Source: JAEUQQ01 sp963697285
GTDB lineage: Bacteria; Acidobacteriota; Vicinamibacteria; Vicinamibacterales; JAFNAJ01
Assembly (NCBI GenBank): GCA_963697285.1
Contig: CAVONI010000012.1
Span: 1,054,001-1,118,000, forward strand
Direction: 5' to 3'
Length of the DNA stretch: 64,000 nucleotides
Of the stretch, positions 44,794 through 55,946 are shown piece by piece (position 1 is the first letter of the stretch; each line of letters begins with the position of its first letter). The position numbers and the translations under genes were made by a program. A model generated the notes under the pieces. It did no database searches and was not told where the DNA came from. It worked only from the letters and a program-made list of their open reading frames with translations.

Positions 44794-46944
44794 ATGTCCC
44801 CGATGGAACGCCCCTCCGCCTTCCCGAATCTTCCCGATCGCCTCGCCCGGCTGGGCGATCTGGCCAACGACCTCTGCTGGACGTGGCAGGACGACGCACG
44901 CAACGTGTTCCGCAGAATCGACTATCCCCTGTGGCGGACGACCGACCACAACCCGGTCAGGATGCTGCACCACATCACCCCCGAACGGCTGGCGAAGATG
45001 GCCGCCGACCCGTCGTTCGTGCGCCTCTACGACCGAGCCATCGCGGGGTACGAGAAGATCAAGACCACCACCGAAACGTGGTGGAACCGCGCGAACGGCG
45101 GCGGATCGACCAGGACCATCGCGTACTTCTCGGCCGAGTTCGCCCTGCACCAGTCGCTGCCCATCTATGCCGGCGGCCTGGGCGTCCTCGCGGGCGATCA
45201 CTGCAAGGAAGCCGGCGACCTCGGCCTGCCGTTCGTGGCGGTGGGCTTCATGTATCCGCAGGGCTACTTCCACCAGAAGCTCTCGGCAGAAGGCTGGCAG
45301 GAAGAGGTCTACGAGAAGCTCGACTGGCGGGATGCGCCCATCCACCCGGCCCACACCCCCGACGGCGCGGAATGCGTGATCGCGGTGCCGCTCGGCAACC
45401 GGACCGTGCTGGTCTCGGTCTGGGAGGTGAGGCTCGGACGGGCGCGGCTCTTCCTGCTCGACACCGATCTCGAGGAGAACGCGCCGTGGGACCGCGAGCT
45501 GTCGGCCCGCCTCTACGGCGGCGACCGCGAGACGCGCGTCCAGCAGGAGATCATCCTCGGCATTGGCGGCGTCCGCACGCTGCGGGCGCTGGGCATCGAT
45601 GCCGCCGTGTACCACCTCAACGAGGGCCACGCGGCGTTCGTGGTGCTGCAGCGGATCCGCGAGTTCCTCGAGACGGGTCGCAGCTTCGAGGACGCTCTCG
45701 AGGAGGTGCGCCAGTCGACGGTCTTCACGACGCACACGCCGGTGCCTGCCGGGCACGACGCGTTCCCGTTCCACATGGTCGAGACGCACCTGGCGGGTTG
45801 CTGGGGCAGCCTGGGTGATCACCGCGAAGACTTCCTCGCGCTCGGGCGGTACGACAACGGGAGCGGCACGCTGTTCAACATGACGGCTCTGGCGGTGCGG
45901 AGCTCGTGCGCGACGAACGCCGTCAGCGAGTTGCACGGCAAGGTCACGCGCGAGATGTGGGCACCGATCTGGCCTGGCACGACGGGCGAGACGGCCCCCG
46001 TGGCGGCGGTCACCAACGGCGTGCACATGCCCACCTGGATTGCCGCCGAGATGAAGAAGCTCTTCGACAAGTACGTTCCCGGGTGGCGCGAGGAGACCGA
46101 CGACGAGGCGCTGTGGCAGGGCATCCTCGACGTCCCCGACGACGAGATGTGGGCGATGCGGTGCCAACTGCGCGCCCACCTGTTCGCCTTCATCCGCGAG
46201 CGGATGCGCGAGCGGTGGACGACGGAACGCGTCACCCCGCCACGCGTCGTGGCGGGCGGCACACTGCTCGACCCGAACGCGCTGACGATCGGCTTCGCCC
46301 GGCGCTTCACCGCCTACAAGCGGCCCGACCTGATCTTCCGTGATCCCGAGCGGCTCGCGAAGATCCTCAACCACCCTCGTCGGCCCCTGCAGCTCGTCTT
46401 CGCGGGCAAGGCGCACCCGATGGACGATGGCGGAAAACACGCGCTCCAGCACGTGTACCGCCAGGCACTCGATCCGTCGTTCGGCGGGAGGGTGGCGTTC
46501 GTGGACGACTACGACCTGCACGTGGCGCATTACCTCGTGCAGGGCTGCGACGTCTGGCTCAACAACCCGCGGAAGCCCATGGAGGCCAGCGGCACGAGCG
46601 GGATGAAGGCGTCGGCCAACGGTGTCCCGCACCTGAGCATCGGTGACGGCTGGTGGGCAGAAGGGTTCACCGGGACCAACGGCTGGCTCATCGAGCCGGC
46701 GGAGTCACATGCCGACCAGGCTGCGCAGGACACGGCCGACGCCAACGCGTTGTACGAACTGCTGGAACGCGACATCGTGCCCACCTTCTACGATCGCGAC
46801 GACAAGGACGTGCCCCACGCCTGGGTGGCCAGGGTGAAGGAGGCGATTCGCACGGTCGTCCCGCGTTTCAGTACCCGCCGGATGGTCAAGGAGTACGTCC
46901 AGCGCGTGTACCTGCCCGCGCTGGGGCCGCGGGTCACGAAGTGA
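44794..46944 (+). CDS. glgP: alpha-glucan (glycogen) phosphorylase
   Basis: A 716-residue GT35 enzyme of the shorter bacterial/archaeal TIGR02094 type that releases glucose-1-phosphate from alpha-1,4-glucans. The N-terminal ARLGDLANDLCWTWQDDAR is the DUF3417-like segment of that type. It continues with AYFSAEFALHQSLPIYAGGL, GDHCKEAGDLGLPFVAVG, HLNEGHAAFV, TVFTTHTPVPAGHD, VTNGVHMPTW and TIGFARRFTAYKRPDL. The PLP lysine is in SGTSGMKASANG. ATG 44794 and ATG 44803 are both possible. It is alone on its strand, with a 75-base gap before the next gene. Confidence 0.93.
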   Translation: MSPMERPSAFPNLPDRLARLGDLANDLCWTWQDDARNVFRRIDYPLWRTTDHNPVRMLHHITPERLAKMAADPSFVRLYDRAIAGYEKIKTTTETWWNRANGGGSTRTIAYFSAEFALHQSLPIYAGGLGVLAGDHCKEAGDLGLPFVAVGFMYPQGYFHQKLSAEGWQEEVYEKLDWRDAPIHPAHTPDGAECVIAVPLGNRTVLVSVWEVRLGRARLFLLDTDLEENAPWDRELSARLYGGDRETRVQQEIILGIGGVRTLRALGIDAAVYHLNEGHAAFVVLQRIREFLETGRSFEDALEEVRQSTVFTTHTPVPAGHDAFPFHMVETHLAGCWGSLGDHREDFLALGRYDNGSGTLFNMTALAVRSSCATNAVSELHGKVTREMWAPIWPGTTGETAPVAAVTNGVHMPTWIAAEMKKLFDKYVPGWREETDDEALWQGILDVPDDEMWAMRCQLRAHLFAFIRERMRERWTTERVTPPRVVAGGTLLDPNALTIGFARRFTAYKRPDLIFRDPERLAKILNHPRRPLQLVFAGKAHPMDDGGKHALQHVYRQALDPSFGGRVAFVDDYDLHVAHYLVQGCDVWLNNPRKPMEASGTSGMKASANGVPHLSIGDGWWAEGFTGTNGWLIEPAESHADQAAQDTADANALYELLERDIVPTFYDRDDKDVPHAWVARVKEAIRTVVPRFSTRRMVKEYVQRVYLPALGPRVTK

Positions 46945-47006
46945 GCGCATGCGGCGCCGTGGACAGGGACTGACGGCCGTCCTTGTGGCCGACGGCCCGC
47001 GGCGCA

Positions 47007-47012
47007 TATGAT
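47007..47012 (+). promoter_or_regulatory. putative -10 box for a leaderless transcript of 47020-47478
   Basis: TATGAT, 7 nt upstream of ATG 47020, with TTGTGG 18 bp further upstream. The in-frame ATG at 47008 lies inside this box and is unlikely to be used. Confidence 0.45.
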
Positions 47013-47019
47013 TCCCGCC

Positions 47020-47478
47020 ATGTCACGGAAGGCCGTCACCCAGGCAAAGTGCCCCCTGTGCGGGGCCAAGGATGTTTCGGAGCCGAAGGGCGAGGAACGC
47101 TACTGCCGCGACTGCTGGGACAAGAAGCTTGCCGTCGAGGAGATCGTCGCGCGCGAGTTCGCGCTGAAGCGGTACATCCGCGCGCACAGCGCCGAGAAAT
47201 ACCTGATCTACCACTCCACCATCAAGCGTCCGTGCGGGCAGATCCTCGTCGTCGACGACGGTTACGACCTGTTCCTGACGATGATCCTGTACCCGTCCTT
47301 CTCGTGGGACGAGCCGGCGTACCACCTCGAGGGCGACCCCGAAGGACGATCATTTGCGGAGTTGCTGGTGGACGTCCTCGCAACCGAGATCATCGAGCCG
47401 TGGGGCGGCGGGAAGTGGCACCTGGAGATTTTTCGCTCGACGCAAGCAGACCCGGAGGACTGGAACGGGGAGATGTAA
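47020..47478 (+). CDS. zinc-ribbon protein of unknown function
   Basis: A 152-residue cytosolic protein. An N-terminal zinc ribbon (CPLCGAKDVS ... RYCRDCWDKK) is followed by an alpha/beta domain (FALKRYIRAHSAEKYLIY, CGQILVVDDGYDLFLTMIL) and a hydrophilic acidic end. The ribbon probably binds one zinc. No further motif is known to me. It is followed after 28 bases by a small exported protein on the same strand; the two may be cotranscribed. Confidence 0.7.
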   Translation: MSRKAVTQAKCPLCGAKDVSEPKGEERYCRDCWDKKLAVEEIVAREFALKRYIRAHSAEKYLIYHSTIKRPCGQILVVDDGYDLFLTMILYPSFSWDEPAYHLEGDPEGRSFAELLVDVLATEIIEPWGGGKWHLEIFRSTQADPEDWNGEM

Positions 47479-47506
47479 GGTCTTCATCGATCGTAAGGAG
47501 GCTCGG

Positions 47507-47965
47507 ATGGTTCGTTTGAGGCTGGCATGTGTGCTCGTGTTCACCGCGGCGATCTTCGTTGTCGCATCGCTCGTTGCCCCCCAGGTCGTTCAGGCGCAGA
47601 CCACTCCTGCCCCTGCGGCGCCTGCACAACCCAAGAAGTACATTCCGCCGGTCAAGGGCGTCGCCCGAATCACGATGACCAGGCCCAACCCCAAGGTCGT
47701 CGGAAATGAAGTCGTGACCGTCATCAAGATCAAGAACCAGATGGCAGGCACGATCGCCGGCCTGCGCGTCGACGAATACTGGTACGACAAGGCCAACAAG
47801 ATGGTGGCCGGCGACACGCAGCGCGTGCGCACGCCCATCCAGCCGGGCGAGGTGGTGACCATCACCCTGCGCACGCCCAAGACGCCCGGTATGCAGAGCA
47901 GTCAGTACCAGTTGAGTCACGCGAACGGCACGATCAAGGCCGAGACCGCGGCCAAGGTCGAGTAG
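47507..47965 (+). CDS. small exported protein with FxLYD/immunoglobulin-like domain
   Basis: A 152-residue protein. A signal peptide (MVRLRLACVLVFTAAIFVVA, cleavage near AQA, residue 31) and a Pro/Ala linker (TTPAPAAPAQPKKYIPP) precede a beta-sandwich (ARITMTRPNPKVVGNEVVTV ... GLRVDEYWYD ... ITLRTPKT). This has the layout of FxLYD-type domains that sit in the cell envelope. ATG 47507 has TAAGGAG six bases upstream, an excellent ribosome site. The function is unknown. Confidence 0.75.
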   Translation: MVRLRLACVLVFTAAIFVVASLVAPQVVQAQTTPAPAAPAQPKKYIPPVKGVARITMTRPNPKVVGNEVVTVIKIKNQMAGTIAGLRVDEYWYDKANKMVAGDTQRVRTPIQPGEVVTITLRTPKTPGMQSSQYQLSHANGTIKAETAAKVE

Positions 47966-48052
47966 CGGCGTTCACGGCACCCGGCCGGGCGTGTTGATCG
48001 CCCGGCCCAGCGCACCTGGGGGCGCGCCCCATGCGCCCCGGCGGGCCTGCTG

Positions 48053-48451
48053 TCACCCTCGCAGGCCGAGGCGCGGGCCAATCCAGGGCAGCATCCACTG
48101 CTCGCCCTTCCAGGCCTTCGCCAGGCACACGATCCAGGCCACAACCCCCGTTGTCCACGTCAGCTGTCCCAGCACGGCCGCCACGCGGAATCCCACGGGC
48201 GACAGGAACACCAGGACGAAGCTCAGGCCCCACAGGGCGGCGCCGACCAGCCAGATGGCGCCGAAGACCCGCAGGGCCTGACGCGCATGGAAGCGCACGT
48301 ACGGGTGCGCCGGCTCGATGACGAGCATCAGCGCGCCACTCACCCACCACATCGCGTAGGCAAGGCAGGCCGCGGCCCGCGGCGACAGTCCTGAGGCTGT
48401 CGCCTCCGGCCCGCCTGGCGGAAGGGAATCGGGCAGGAGGTCGTCGGCCAC
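48053..48451 (-). CDS. DUF4870-like membrane protein
   Basis: A 132-residue integral membrane protein. The N-terminal 25 residues are polar. Three hydrophobic stretches follow (about 28-46, 62-82 and 86-110), with PYVRFHARQALRVFGAIWL between the first two, the core DUF4870 motif. The start is GTG 48451, and the gene is 16 bases downstream of the VWFA gene's stop on the same strand, so they may be cotranscribed. No function is known for the family. Confidence 0.8.
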   Translation of the reverse strand: MADDLLPDSLPPGGPEATASGLSPRAAACLAYAMWWVSGALMLVIEPAHPYVRFHARQALRVFGAIWLVGAALWGLSFVLVFLSPVGFRVAAVLGQLTWTTGVVAWIVCLAKAWKGEQWMLPWIGPRLGLRG

Positions 48452-48467
48452 GTGGACGCTGCCGCGC

Positions 48468-51231
48468 CTAGCGAACTGCGGGGGCCGGCGCCGCCGGCCC
48501 CTCGACCTTCACGAAGCTCACCGGGCCCTCGTGCGCCGGCACGCCGGCGACGACATAGGGCGTCGTCATGACCTGACCGACCATCGCGTCGGGCGCGGGC
48601 ACGCGCTCGGCGTACCCGATGACGAGCGTGTCGCCGTCGCGCGCCACGCTGACGATCTCGACGGCATACCCGGCCGTTGGGCGCTCGCCCAGGAAGAGCG
48701 CCACGAGCATCGTGTTGGCGAACGTCACGTTCGGGATCGGACGACGCGTGGTGAGGGTGGCCCAGAACGCCTTCAGCTCGTCGGCATTGCGCACGACGAC
48801 TTCCTTGTAGGCCTCGACCCCGCTCATCGGCCCGCGATCGACGGGGACGATGGCGCGTCCTTGCGGCTGTGCGGGGGGCGCCGGGCGACGCGGCTCGTAC
48901 ACGCGGAACTCCGTTTCGCGCACCGCCACCGGCATGTCGCCGAGCCGCGACCTGGCCTCGATACGCAGGACGTACCGGCCCTGTGCGATGTCCTTCAGGG
49001 AAACCTGGGTGATGAAGCCGTAGCCACCCCGTGCGCCGGCGAGCTCGCTGCTCGACCGCTGGTCCTCGGTCTTGAACATCGACGCGCCGTTCTCGGCGAT
49101 CACCGAGGTGGTGATGTCGACCGAGTGCGGCTTCGTTTCGTTGTCGTAGATCTCGGCGAAGACGCCGAGGGTTTCGACGTTGAGGAAATCGCGCACGACG
49201 GTGGGCGGTGTCTTGAGGGCCTGCGACAGCTGCTCGTCAGGGCGCGCCGTCGGGGCGATTCCGGCCGAACTGCTCGTGAGGACCATCCCGCTGATCGAGA
49301 ACGACTCCTTCGAGAAGTCGGGCACCTCGAGGTCATAGAGCACCGACCCGACCAGCCCCCCGCTCTCGCGGGCGGCCACGCGCAACTGGTAGCGCCCTGG
49401 CGGCAGCTCGACGCGCGAGACCATCCGGAAACCACCGGCGAGCACGCGCTGGTGCGTATCGGGCTTCAGCTGCAGGTCGACCGTCTGGCGATCGCCGCCC
49501 TGCACCTTGCCCTTGTTGTCGATGGCGATCATCGACAACTCGATCGTGTTGAGGAACTCGTTGTCCTTCTGGGTGAACTTCAGCTGCCGGCCCCCGAACT
49601 GGGCCAGCACCGCCACCGAGGCCTTGGCGCCCGTGCCCTTGAACGCCGCCGCCTGCACCGCCAGCGGGAGCCCTGACTCGGGCAGCGGGCTCGACAGCGC
49701 GTCGCGGAGGATGGCCGACGTGCCCGCGGACGTCTCGGCCTCGCGCGTCTCGGCCTTGCCCTTCGGGGCCACGTAGCCCTTGCGCGAGCGCACCGAGAGG
49801 CCGGGGCGCGACACCTTCACGTCGAGCTTCCGGAACTTGCCGTCGCGGCGATCGTTCGTCGGGTAGTAGCCGAGCACGTAGTAGGTGGAGTTCTCGTTCT
49901 GGATCCTCGCGAACGCCTGGGAGAAGTCGTTGGAGTTGACCGCGGCAAGGCCGCCGGTTTCGTCGGCGAGCACGCGGAGGCTGTCCTGCGCGCGCTGCAG
50001 TTCACCGAGGAGGCTGGTGGTGCCGATGTTCAGCGTGTTGTCCTCGGGCGGGGCGCCCATCTCCATCGCCTCGTCGCCGAGCAGGGTCAGGCCGCGGGGG
50101 TCAATCGAGTAGATCGCGACGTTCGACCGCGTGGCGGCGCCGATGGCGTCCTTGGTCGCGTCGAGCACCGTCGTCGCGTCACGCGAGTTGAACACGTCGT
50201 AGATGTCGTAGTCGATACCTTCACTGAAGAAGAGCACCGCCTTGCGGCGGCCCCTGACGCCCTCGAGGTAGTTCGCCACCTGCCGCAGCGTGTCGAGCGC
50301 CATGCGCGCGTTGTACCCCCGCTGGAAGTCGTCCGGGTCGTTGATCCTGCGCTGCCCGCTCGACGTGTCCTGCGGGAAGTCGCGCGTGCGGTTGTACTCG
50401 TCGAGGCGCCCCAGCGTCGACGACCGCAGCTTCTGCCCCATGATGCGATCCACCGCCGCCTTCAGCAGCCGCTTGCTGCTGGTGAACTCCTGGCCCGCGT
50501 CGGCACGCCCGCTCGTGAACACGACGGCGGCCATGTCGTTGGCGCCGAGGTACCGGTCGATGAACTGGTTCGCCGCGCGGCGCACCAGCAACGTGCGTTG
50601 CGGGTGCGTGTGGACGTCGTCGAGCAGCAGCACGTAGACACGCCCCTCGAACGGCTCGTTGAACTTCACGTCCGGTTCCACCGGTGCCGCGCGGAAGGCC
50701 GGCGGATCGGGTCGCGCGATCGGGATGTCGACGCGCGTGAAGAGCTCGACCTTCTGCGGCGTCCCGTTCTCGTAGATCTGGAAGTCGTCACGCGTCAGGT
50801 CGTTGACCAGCCGGCCGTCGCGATCGGTCACGACCGCATCGACCTCGACGTAGTTGATCTCGACCTTGAAGGTCGGACGAGGGACGCCCGGCCCCTGCAC
50901 CGGCGCGGTCTGCTCCGCCCCCGGAACTGCCGGAGGCCGGGGAGCCGGCGGAGCCGGCGTCTGCACCTCCCTGGCCGAACCCGACGGCCTCTGCGCCGTC
51001 TGCTCGGTCGCAGCCACTGACGCAGTCGGCGCAACACCTGGGGCCGCCGAAGCCGACACGGTCGGCGCAACACCTGGGGCCGCCGAAGCCGACACGGTCG
51101 GCGCAATGCACGCCTCGGGCCGCCGAAGCCGACACGGTCGGCGCAACACCTGGGGCCGCCGAAGCCGACACGGTCGGCGAAGGCGCCGACAACACGATGG
51201 TGCCAATCATGAGGAGCACGAACTTGCGCAT
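48468..51231 (-). CDS. secreted VWFA-related acidobacterial protein with C-terminal PrcB-like domain, frame break in repeats
   Basis: The product is about 920 residues. The signal peptide (MRKFVLLMIGTIVLSAPSP, ATG 51231) runs into 12-residue TVSASAAPGVAP repeats. A 40-bp unit at 51097-51136 then shifts the frame by one, so the signal peptide is out of frame with the rest as written. Next is the acidobacterial VWFA-related domain (RVYVLLLDDVHTHPQRT ... VLFFSEGIDYD ... YVLGYYPTNDRRDGKFRKL), in which the MIDAS is DDVHT rather than DxSxS. Two beta-sandwich stretches follow, then a C-terminal PrcB-like module (MLVALFLGERPTAGYAVEI ... MTTPYVVAGV). This type is close to a hallmark of Acidobacteriota. 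The function is unknown; adhesion or envelope scaffolding is likely. Confidence 0.8.
51025..51172. repeat. in-gene tandem repeat, 36-bp unit with one 40-bp unit
   Basis: Units: 51025-51060, 51061-51096, 51097-51136 (40 bp) and 51137-51172. On the minus strand, 36 bp encode TVSASAAPGVAP. The third unit has a 10-base segment in place of 6 and changes the reading frame of the VWFA gene. Confidence 0.88.
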
Positions 51232-51519
51232 AGGTTCCACTCGTGTGCGCACGGCGACGCCCGGCGAGGCAGACGTGACCGCGCGGAAGACCTTGGGCAG
51301 CGCTGGCGTGCGGTGCCAACTGTTGATTATACCGACGCTGACCACGGGCTGGCGGTCGGTCGCCGAGCACGGCCGTTCTGGCACGGCCCATCCGGGGGCG
51401 CACGGCGGTCGCTCACGGCCGCCACCTCCATCCGGTCAGTGAAGGCGGGCAAACCACGGAGCCTGATCCGGCGTCAAACGGAGCATCCGACGGATTGGGG
51501 CAGCCCTGCTCCCCGTTGC

Positions 51520-51525
51520 TATACT
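51520..51525 (+). promoter_or_regulatory. putative -10 box for a leaderless M24 peptidase transcript
   Basis: TATACT, 7 nt upstream of ATG 51533. It is divergent from the VWFA gene. Confidence 0.5.
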
Positions 51526-51532
51526 CACTGGC

Positions 51533-52717
51533 ATGAGACTCGACGTAGCAGGTATCCAGGCGGCCCTGACCGAAGACGCGCTCGATGGCTGGCTGCTGTT
51601 CGACTTCAAGGGCAGCAATCCGATTGCGCGCAAGGTCGCTGGCCTCGACGGCCAGGGCAAGATGATGACCCGGCGGTGGTTCTACATGATCCCCCGTGCA
51701 GGCGAACCCCGCGGCCTGGTCCATGCGATCGAGCGTCACAACCTGGATCACCTTCCCGGCACGGTCGCGACCTACTCTGGACGCGAGTCACTGGTGCGCG
51801 CCCTCGACACCCTGCTGGCCGGCACCAGCCGGATTGCGATGGAGTACTCGCCGGGTTGCGCAATCCCCTACCTGTCGCGCCTCGATGCGGGCACGCTCGA
51901 GATGCTCCGCGACCGGGGCCTGTCGGTCGTCGGCAGCGGCGACCTGGTGCAGCGGTTCGAAGCGTGCTGGAACGAGGACGCCATCGCCACCCACCGCGCC
52001 GCGTCGGCCAGCCTCTATCGCATCAAGGACCAGGCGTACGCCGAAGTGGCCCGGCGGCTGCGCGATCACGTGCCGACCACCGAGTTCGACATCCAGGCAC
52101 TGATGCTCCAGTGGTTCAACGAGGAAGGCCTGACCACGGCCGACGAGCCCAACGTGTCGGCGCAGGAAAACGCGGGCAATCCCCACTACCAGCCGACGCG
52201 TGACGCCCACCGCGTCATCAGGCCCAACGAGTTGCTGCTGCTCGACCTGTGGGGGAAGCAGACCACGCCCGGCGCCGTCTACGCCGACATCACGTGGGTT
52301 GCCTTCACCGGCAGCGTCGTCCCCGACAACATGGCGCGCGCCTTCGACGCCGCGGCCAATGCGCGCGATGCCTCCATCCAGACCGTGCAGCGCGCCGTGC
52401 GGGCTGGCGACGACCTCCGCGGATGGCAGGTCGATCGCGCCGCGCGCGGCGTGCTCGAGGCCGCCGGCTACGGGCCGCAGATCTGGCACCGCACCGGGCA
52501 CAGCCTCGGCGAGGAGGTGCACGGCAACGGCGTCAACATGGACGATTACGAAACCCACGACGACCGGCGCCTGCTCCCCGGGACCGGCTTCACGATCGAG
52601 CCGGGCGTGTACTTTCCCGAGTTCGGCGTCCGCACCGAGATCAACATGGTCGTCTTCCCCGACGACGCCACCGTGACAGGTCCCGTGCAGGACCGCATTA
52701 TTCCGTTGTTCGCCTGA
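51533..52717 (+). CDS. M24 family metallopeptidase (Xaa-Pro aminopeptidase-like)
   Basis: A 394-residue cytosolic dimetal aminopeptidase with the pita-bread fold. The N-terminal creatinase-like domain (1-150) is followed by the catalytic domain with LLLLDLWGK (Asp), YADITW (Asp), HRTGHSLGEEVHG (His), FTIEPGVY (Glu) and RTEINM (Glu), a complete set of five ligands. Homologues remove residues before proline; dipeptidase or other specificities exist. It starts at ATG 51533 with a TATACT box just before. HtrA follows 28 bases later, probably in the same transcript. Confidence 0.92.
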   Translation: MRLDVAGIQAALTEDALDGWLLFDFKGSNPIARKVAGLDGQGKMMTRRWFYMIPRAGEPRGLVHAIERHNLDHLPGTVATYSGRESLVRALDTLLAGTSRIAMEYSPGCAIPYLSRLDAGTLEMLRDRGLSVVGSGDLVQRFEACWNEDAIATHRAASASLYRIKDQAYAEVARRLRDHVPTTEFDIQALMLQWFNEEGLTTADEPNVSAQENAGNPHYQPTRDAHRVIRPNELLLLDLWGKQTTPGAVYADITWVAFTGSVVPDNMARAFDAAANARDASIQTVQRAVRAGDDLRGWQVDRAARGVLEAAGYGPQIWHRTGHSLGEEVHGNGVNMDDYETHDDRRLLPGTGFTIEPGVYFPEFGVRTEINMVVFPDDATVTGPVQDRIIPLFA

Positions 52718-52745
52718 CAGTCACGCACGAAAGGAACACTCGCAA

Positions 52746-54257
<1,512 letters not shown>

Positions 54258-54259
54258 CG

Positions 54260-55351
54260 GTGCTCGGCGCCGACATCCGCGCACGCATCCGCCGCGAGGG
54301 TCCGATGACCCTCGCGGCGTTCATGCGTACGGCGCTCTACGACGAGACGCGCGGCTACTACACGTCGCGCACCCAGCGATCGGGCCGCGCCGGCGACTTC
54401 TACACCAGCGTCGACGCCGGCTCGATCTTCGGCGACGTGCTCGCGACCTTCGTCGCGCGCGTCGCCGGCGAACGCGCCGCTCCCGACGCGCCGTTCGACC
54501 TGGTCGAGGCCGGCGCCGGCAACGGCCGGTTGATGCGCGATGTGCTCGACACGCTCGCGAACGAGCATCCCGCTCTCTACGAACGCATCCGGGTGACGCT
54601 CGTCGAGGCGAGTCCCGCGGCCCGCGACGCGCAGGCCGCGGTGCTCCACGCCCACGCCGGGCACCTCGCGCCGCCCACGGCGGCCATGCCCGCACGGATT
54701 GACGGCTGCCTGTTCGCCAACGAGTTGCTCGATGCGATGCCGGCACACCGCGTGATCCAGACGAGGACGGGGCTCGCCGAGTGGTACGTGGACGTCACGG
54801 ACCATGACCGCTTGATCCTGATGCCCGGCCCGCTCTCGACGCCCGAGCTGGCCGACTACTTCGCGGCACCTGGAATCGCCGTCCCGGACGGGGTCAGCGT
54901 CGACGTGAGCCTCGACGCGCGTGCCTGGGTGACCGCTGCCGCGCATGCGCTGGAGCGCGGCTCGATGCTGCTGATCGATTACGGAGACCGCCTGCAGGGC
55001 CTGCTGCGCCGGCGCGAGGGAACCCTGATGGCCTTCCGCGACCATCGAGTCGCCAACGCCGCCGACGGGCCGACCACGTGGCTGGCCGATCCGGGGGACT
55101 GGGACATGACGACCCACGTCGACTGGACGATGGTCTCGGCAGCCCTGCTGGCAGCGGGATTGACGGTCGATCGCGTCGTCGACCAGACGCATTTCCTCTT
55201 GTCGCTCGGCGTGGCCGACCGCATCCCGCCGATGGACGACACGTCGGTGGCCGCGGTCAAGCGCCGGCTGACGGCGTCCACGTTGGTGTCGCCCCACGGG
55301 CTGGGCTCCTCACACCAGGCGCTTGTCGCGCGGCGCACCTTGCTCGGCTGA
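54260..55351 (+). CDS. MidA/SAM-dependent methyltransferase family (DUF185)
   Basis: A 363-residue class I SAM methyltransferase of the MidA/NDUFAF7 family, which in mitochondria dimethylates an arginine of complex I. Motifs: IRREGPMTLAAFMRTALYD and GYYTSR at the start, GDFYTSVDAGSIFGD, then the SAM loop FDLVEAGAGNGRLMRD, ANELLDAMPAHRV and LLIDYGD. The start is GTG 54260, two bases after the HtrA stop. A 13-bp perfect hairpin covers codons 11-20 (54290-54319). The bacterial target is unknown. Confidence 0.9.
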   Translation: MLGADIRARIRREGPMTLAAFMRTALYDETRGYYTSRTQRSGRAGDFYTSVDAGSIFGDVLATFVARVAGERAAPDAPFDLVEAGAGNGRLMRDVLDTLANEHPALYERIRVTLVEASPAARDAQAAVLHAHAGHLAPPTAAMPARIDGCLFANELLDAMPAHRVIQTRTGLAEWYVDVTDHDRLILMPGPLSTPELADYFAAPGIAVPDGVSVDVSLDARAWVTAAAHALERGSMLLIDYGDRLQGLLRRREGTLMAFRDHRVANAADGPTTWLADPGDWDMTTHVDWTMVSAALLAAGLTVDRVVDQTHFLLSLGVADRIPPMDDTSVAAVKRRLTASTLVSPHGLGSSHQALVARRTLLG

Positions 55352-55370
55352 GCCGGCGCCACGCCGCAGT

Positions 55371-55376
55371 TACAAT
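55371..55376 (+). promoter_or_regulatory. putative -10 box for a leaderless CYTH-MurU-AmgK transcript
   Basis: TACAAT, 6 nt upstream of ATG 55383. Confidence 0.5.
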
Positions 55377-55382
55377 CTCGTC

Positions 55383-55946
55383 ATGGCAACTGCGACCGTC
55401 GAACGTGAGATCAAGCTGGAGTGGCCGTCTGTCGAGGCGGCTCGCGCGGCGGTGGCCGCCACGGGTGCCGCGCCGCTGACCCCGCGGCGGTTGCAGGACG
55501 ACATCCTGCTCGACACCCCCGACCTGGCGCTGCGGGACCGGCGCTGCGCCCTCCGGGTGCGTCGCGACGGCGATGCGGCCAGGCTCACGTTCAAGGGGCG
55601 TCCGCAGGCCGACTCGATGAAGGTGCGCGAGGAGCTCGAGACGGCGATCGGCGATGCCGACGTGGCGTTCACGCTCCTCGAGCGCCTCGGGTTCACCCCG
55701 GTGTTCCGCTACCAGAAATACCGCGAGGAATTCCGGCTCGGCGTCGTGACCATCGCGGTCGACGAGACCCCCGTGGGTGTCTTCGTCGAACTGGAGAGCG
55801 CCGACGGCGCCGCCATCGACGCGGTGGCCGCGCGCCTCGGCCGCACGGCAGACGACTACCTCACCGACTCGTACTACGGCCTGTTCGCCGCGCGCCGCAC
55901 GGCGCTGGGCCTGGCCGGGCCACACATGGTCTTCGCGCCCGCATGA
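55383..55946 (+). CDS. CYTH-domain protein (class IV adenylate cyclase/thiamine-triphosphatase-like)
   Basis: A 187-residue CYTH tunnel-fold protein that binds triphosphate substrates. The ExExK signature is EREIKL at residues 7-12. The basic and acidic tunnel strands follow (DDILLDTPDLALRDRRCALR, RLTFKG, REELET, RYQKYREEF, VDETPVGVFVELE). Substrates in the family include ATP (cyclase), thiamine triphosphate and inorganic triphosphate; the sequence does not pick one. It is first in a three-gene operon with the MurU-like and AmgK-like genes; the stop overlaps the next start (ATGA). Confidence 0.88.
   Translation: MATATVEREIKLEWPSVEAARAAVAATGAAPLTPRRLQDDILLDTPDLALRDRRCALRVRRDGDAARLTFKGRPQADSMKVREELETAIGDADVAFTLLERLGFTPVFRYQKYREEFRLGVVTIAVDETPVGVFVELESADGAAIDAVAARLGRTADDYLTDSYYGLFAARRTALGLAGPHMVFAPA

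Noticed and set aside
51025..51172. CRISPR or mobile element at the VWFA repeats
   Set aside because: 36-bp units translate in frame to a Ala/Pro/Ser linker and lack spacers.
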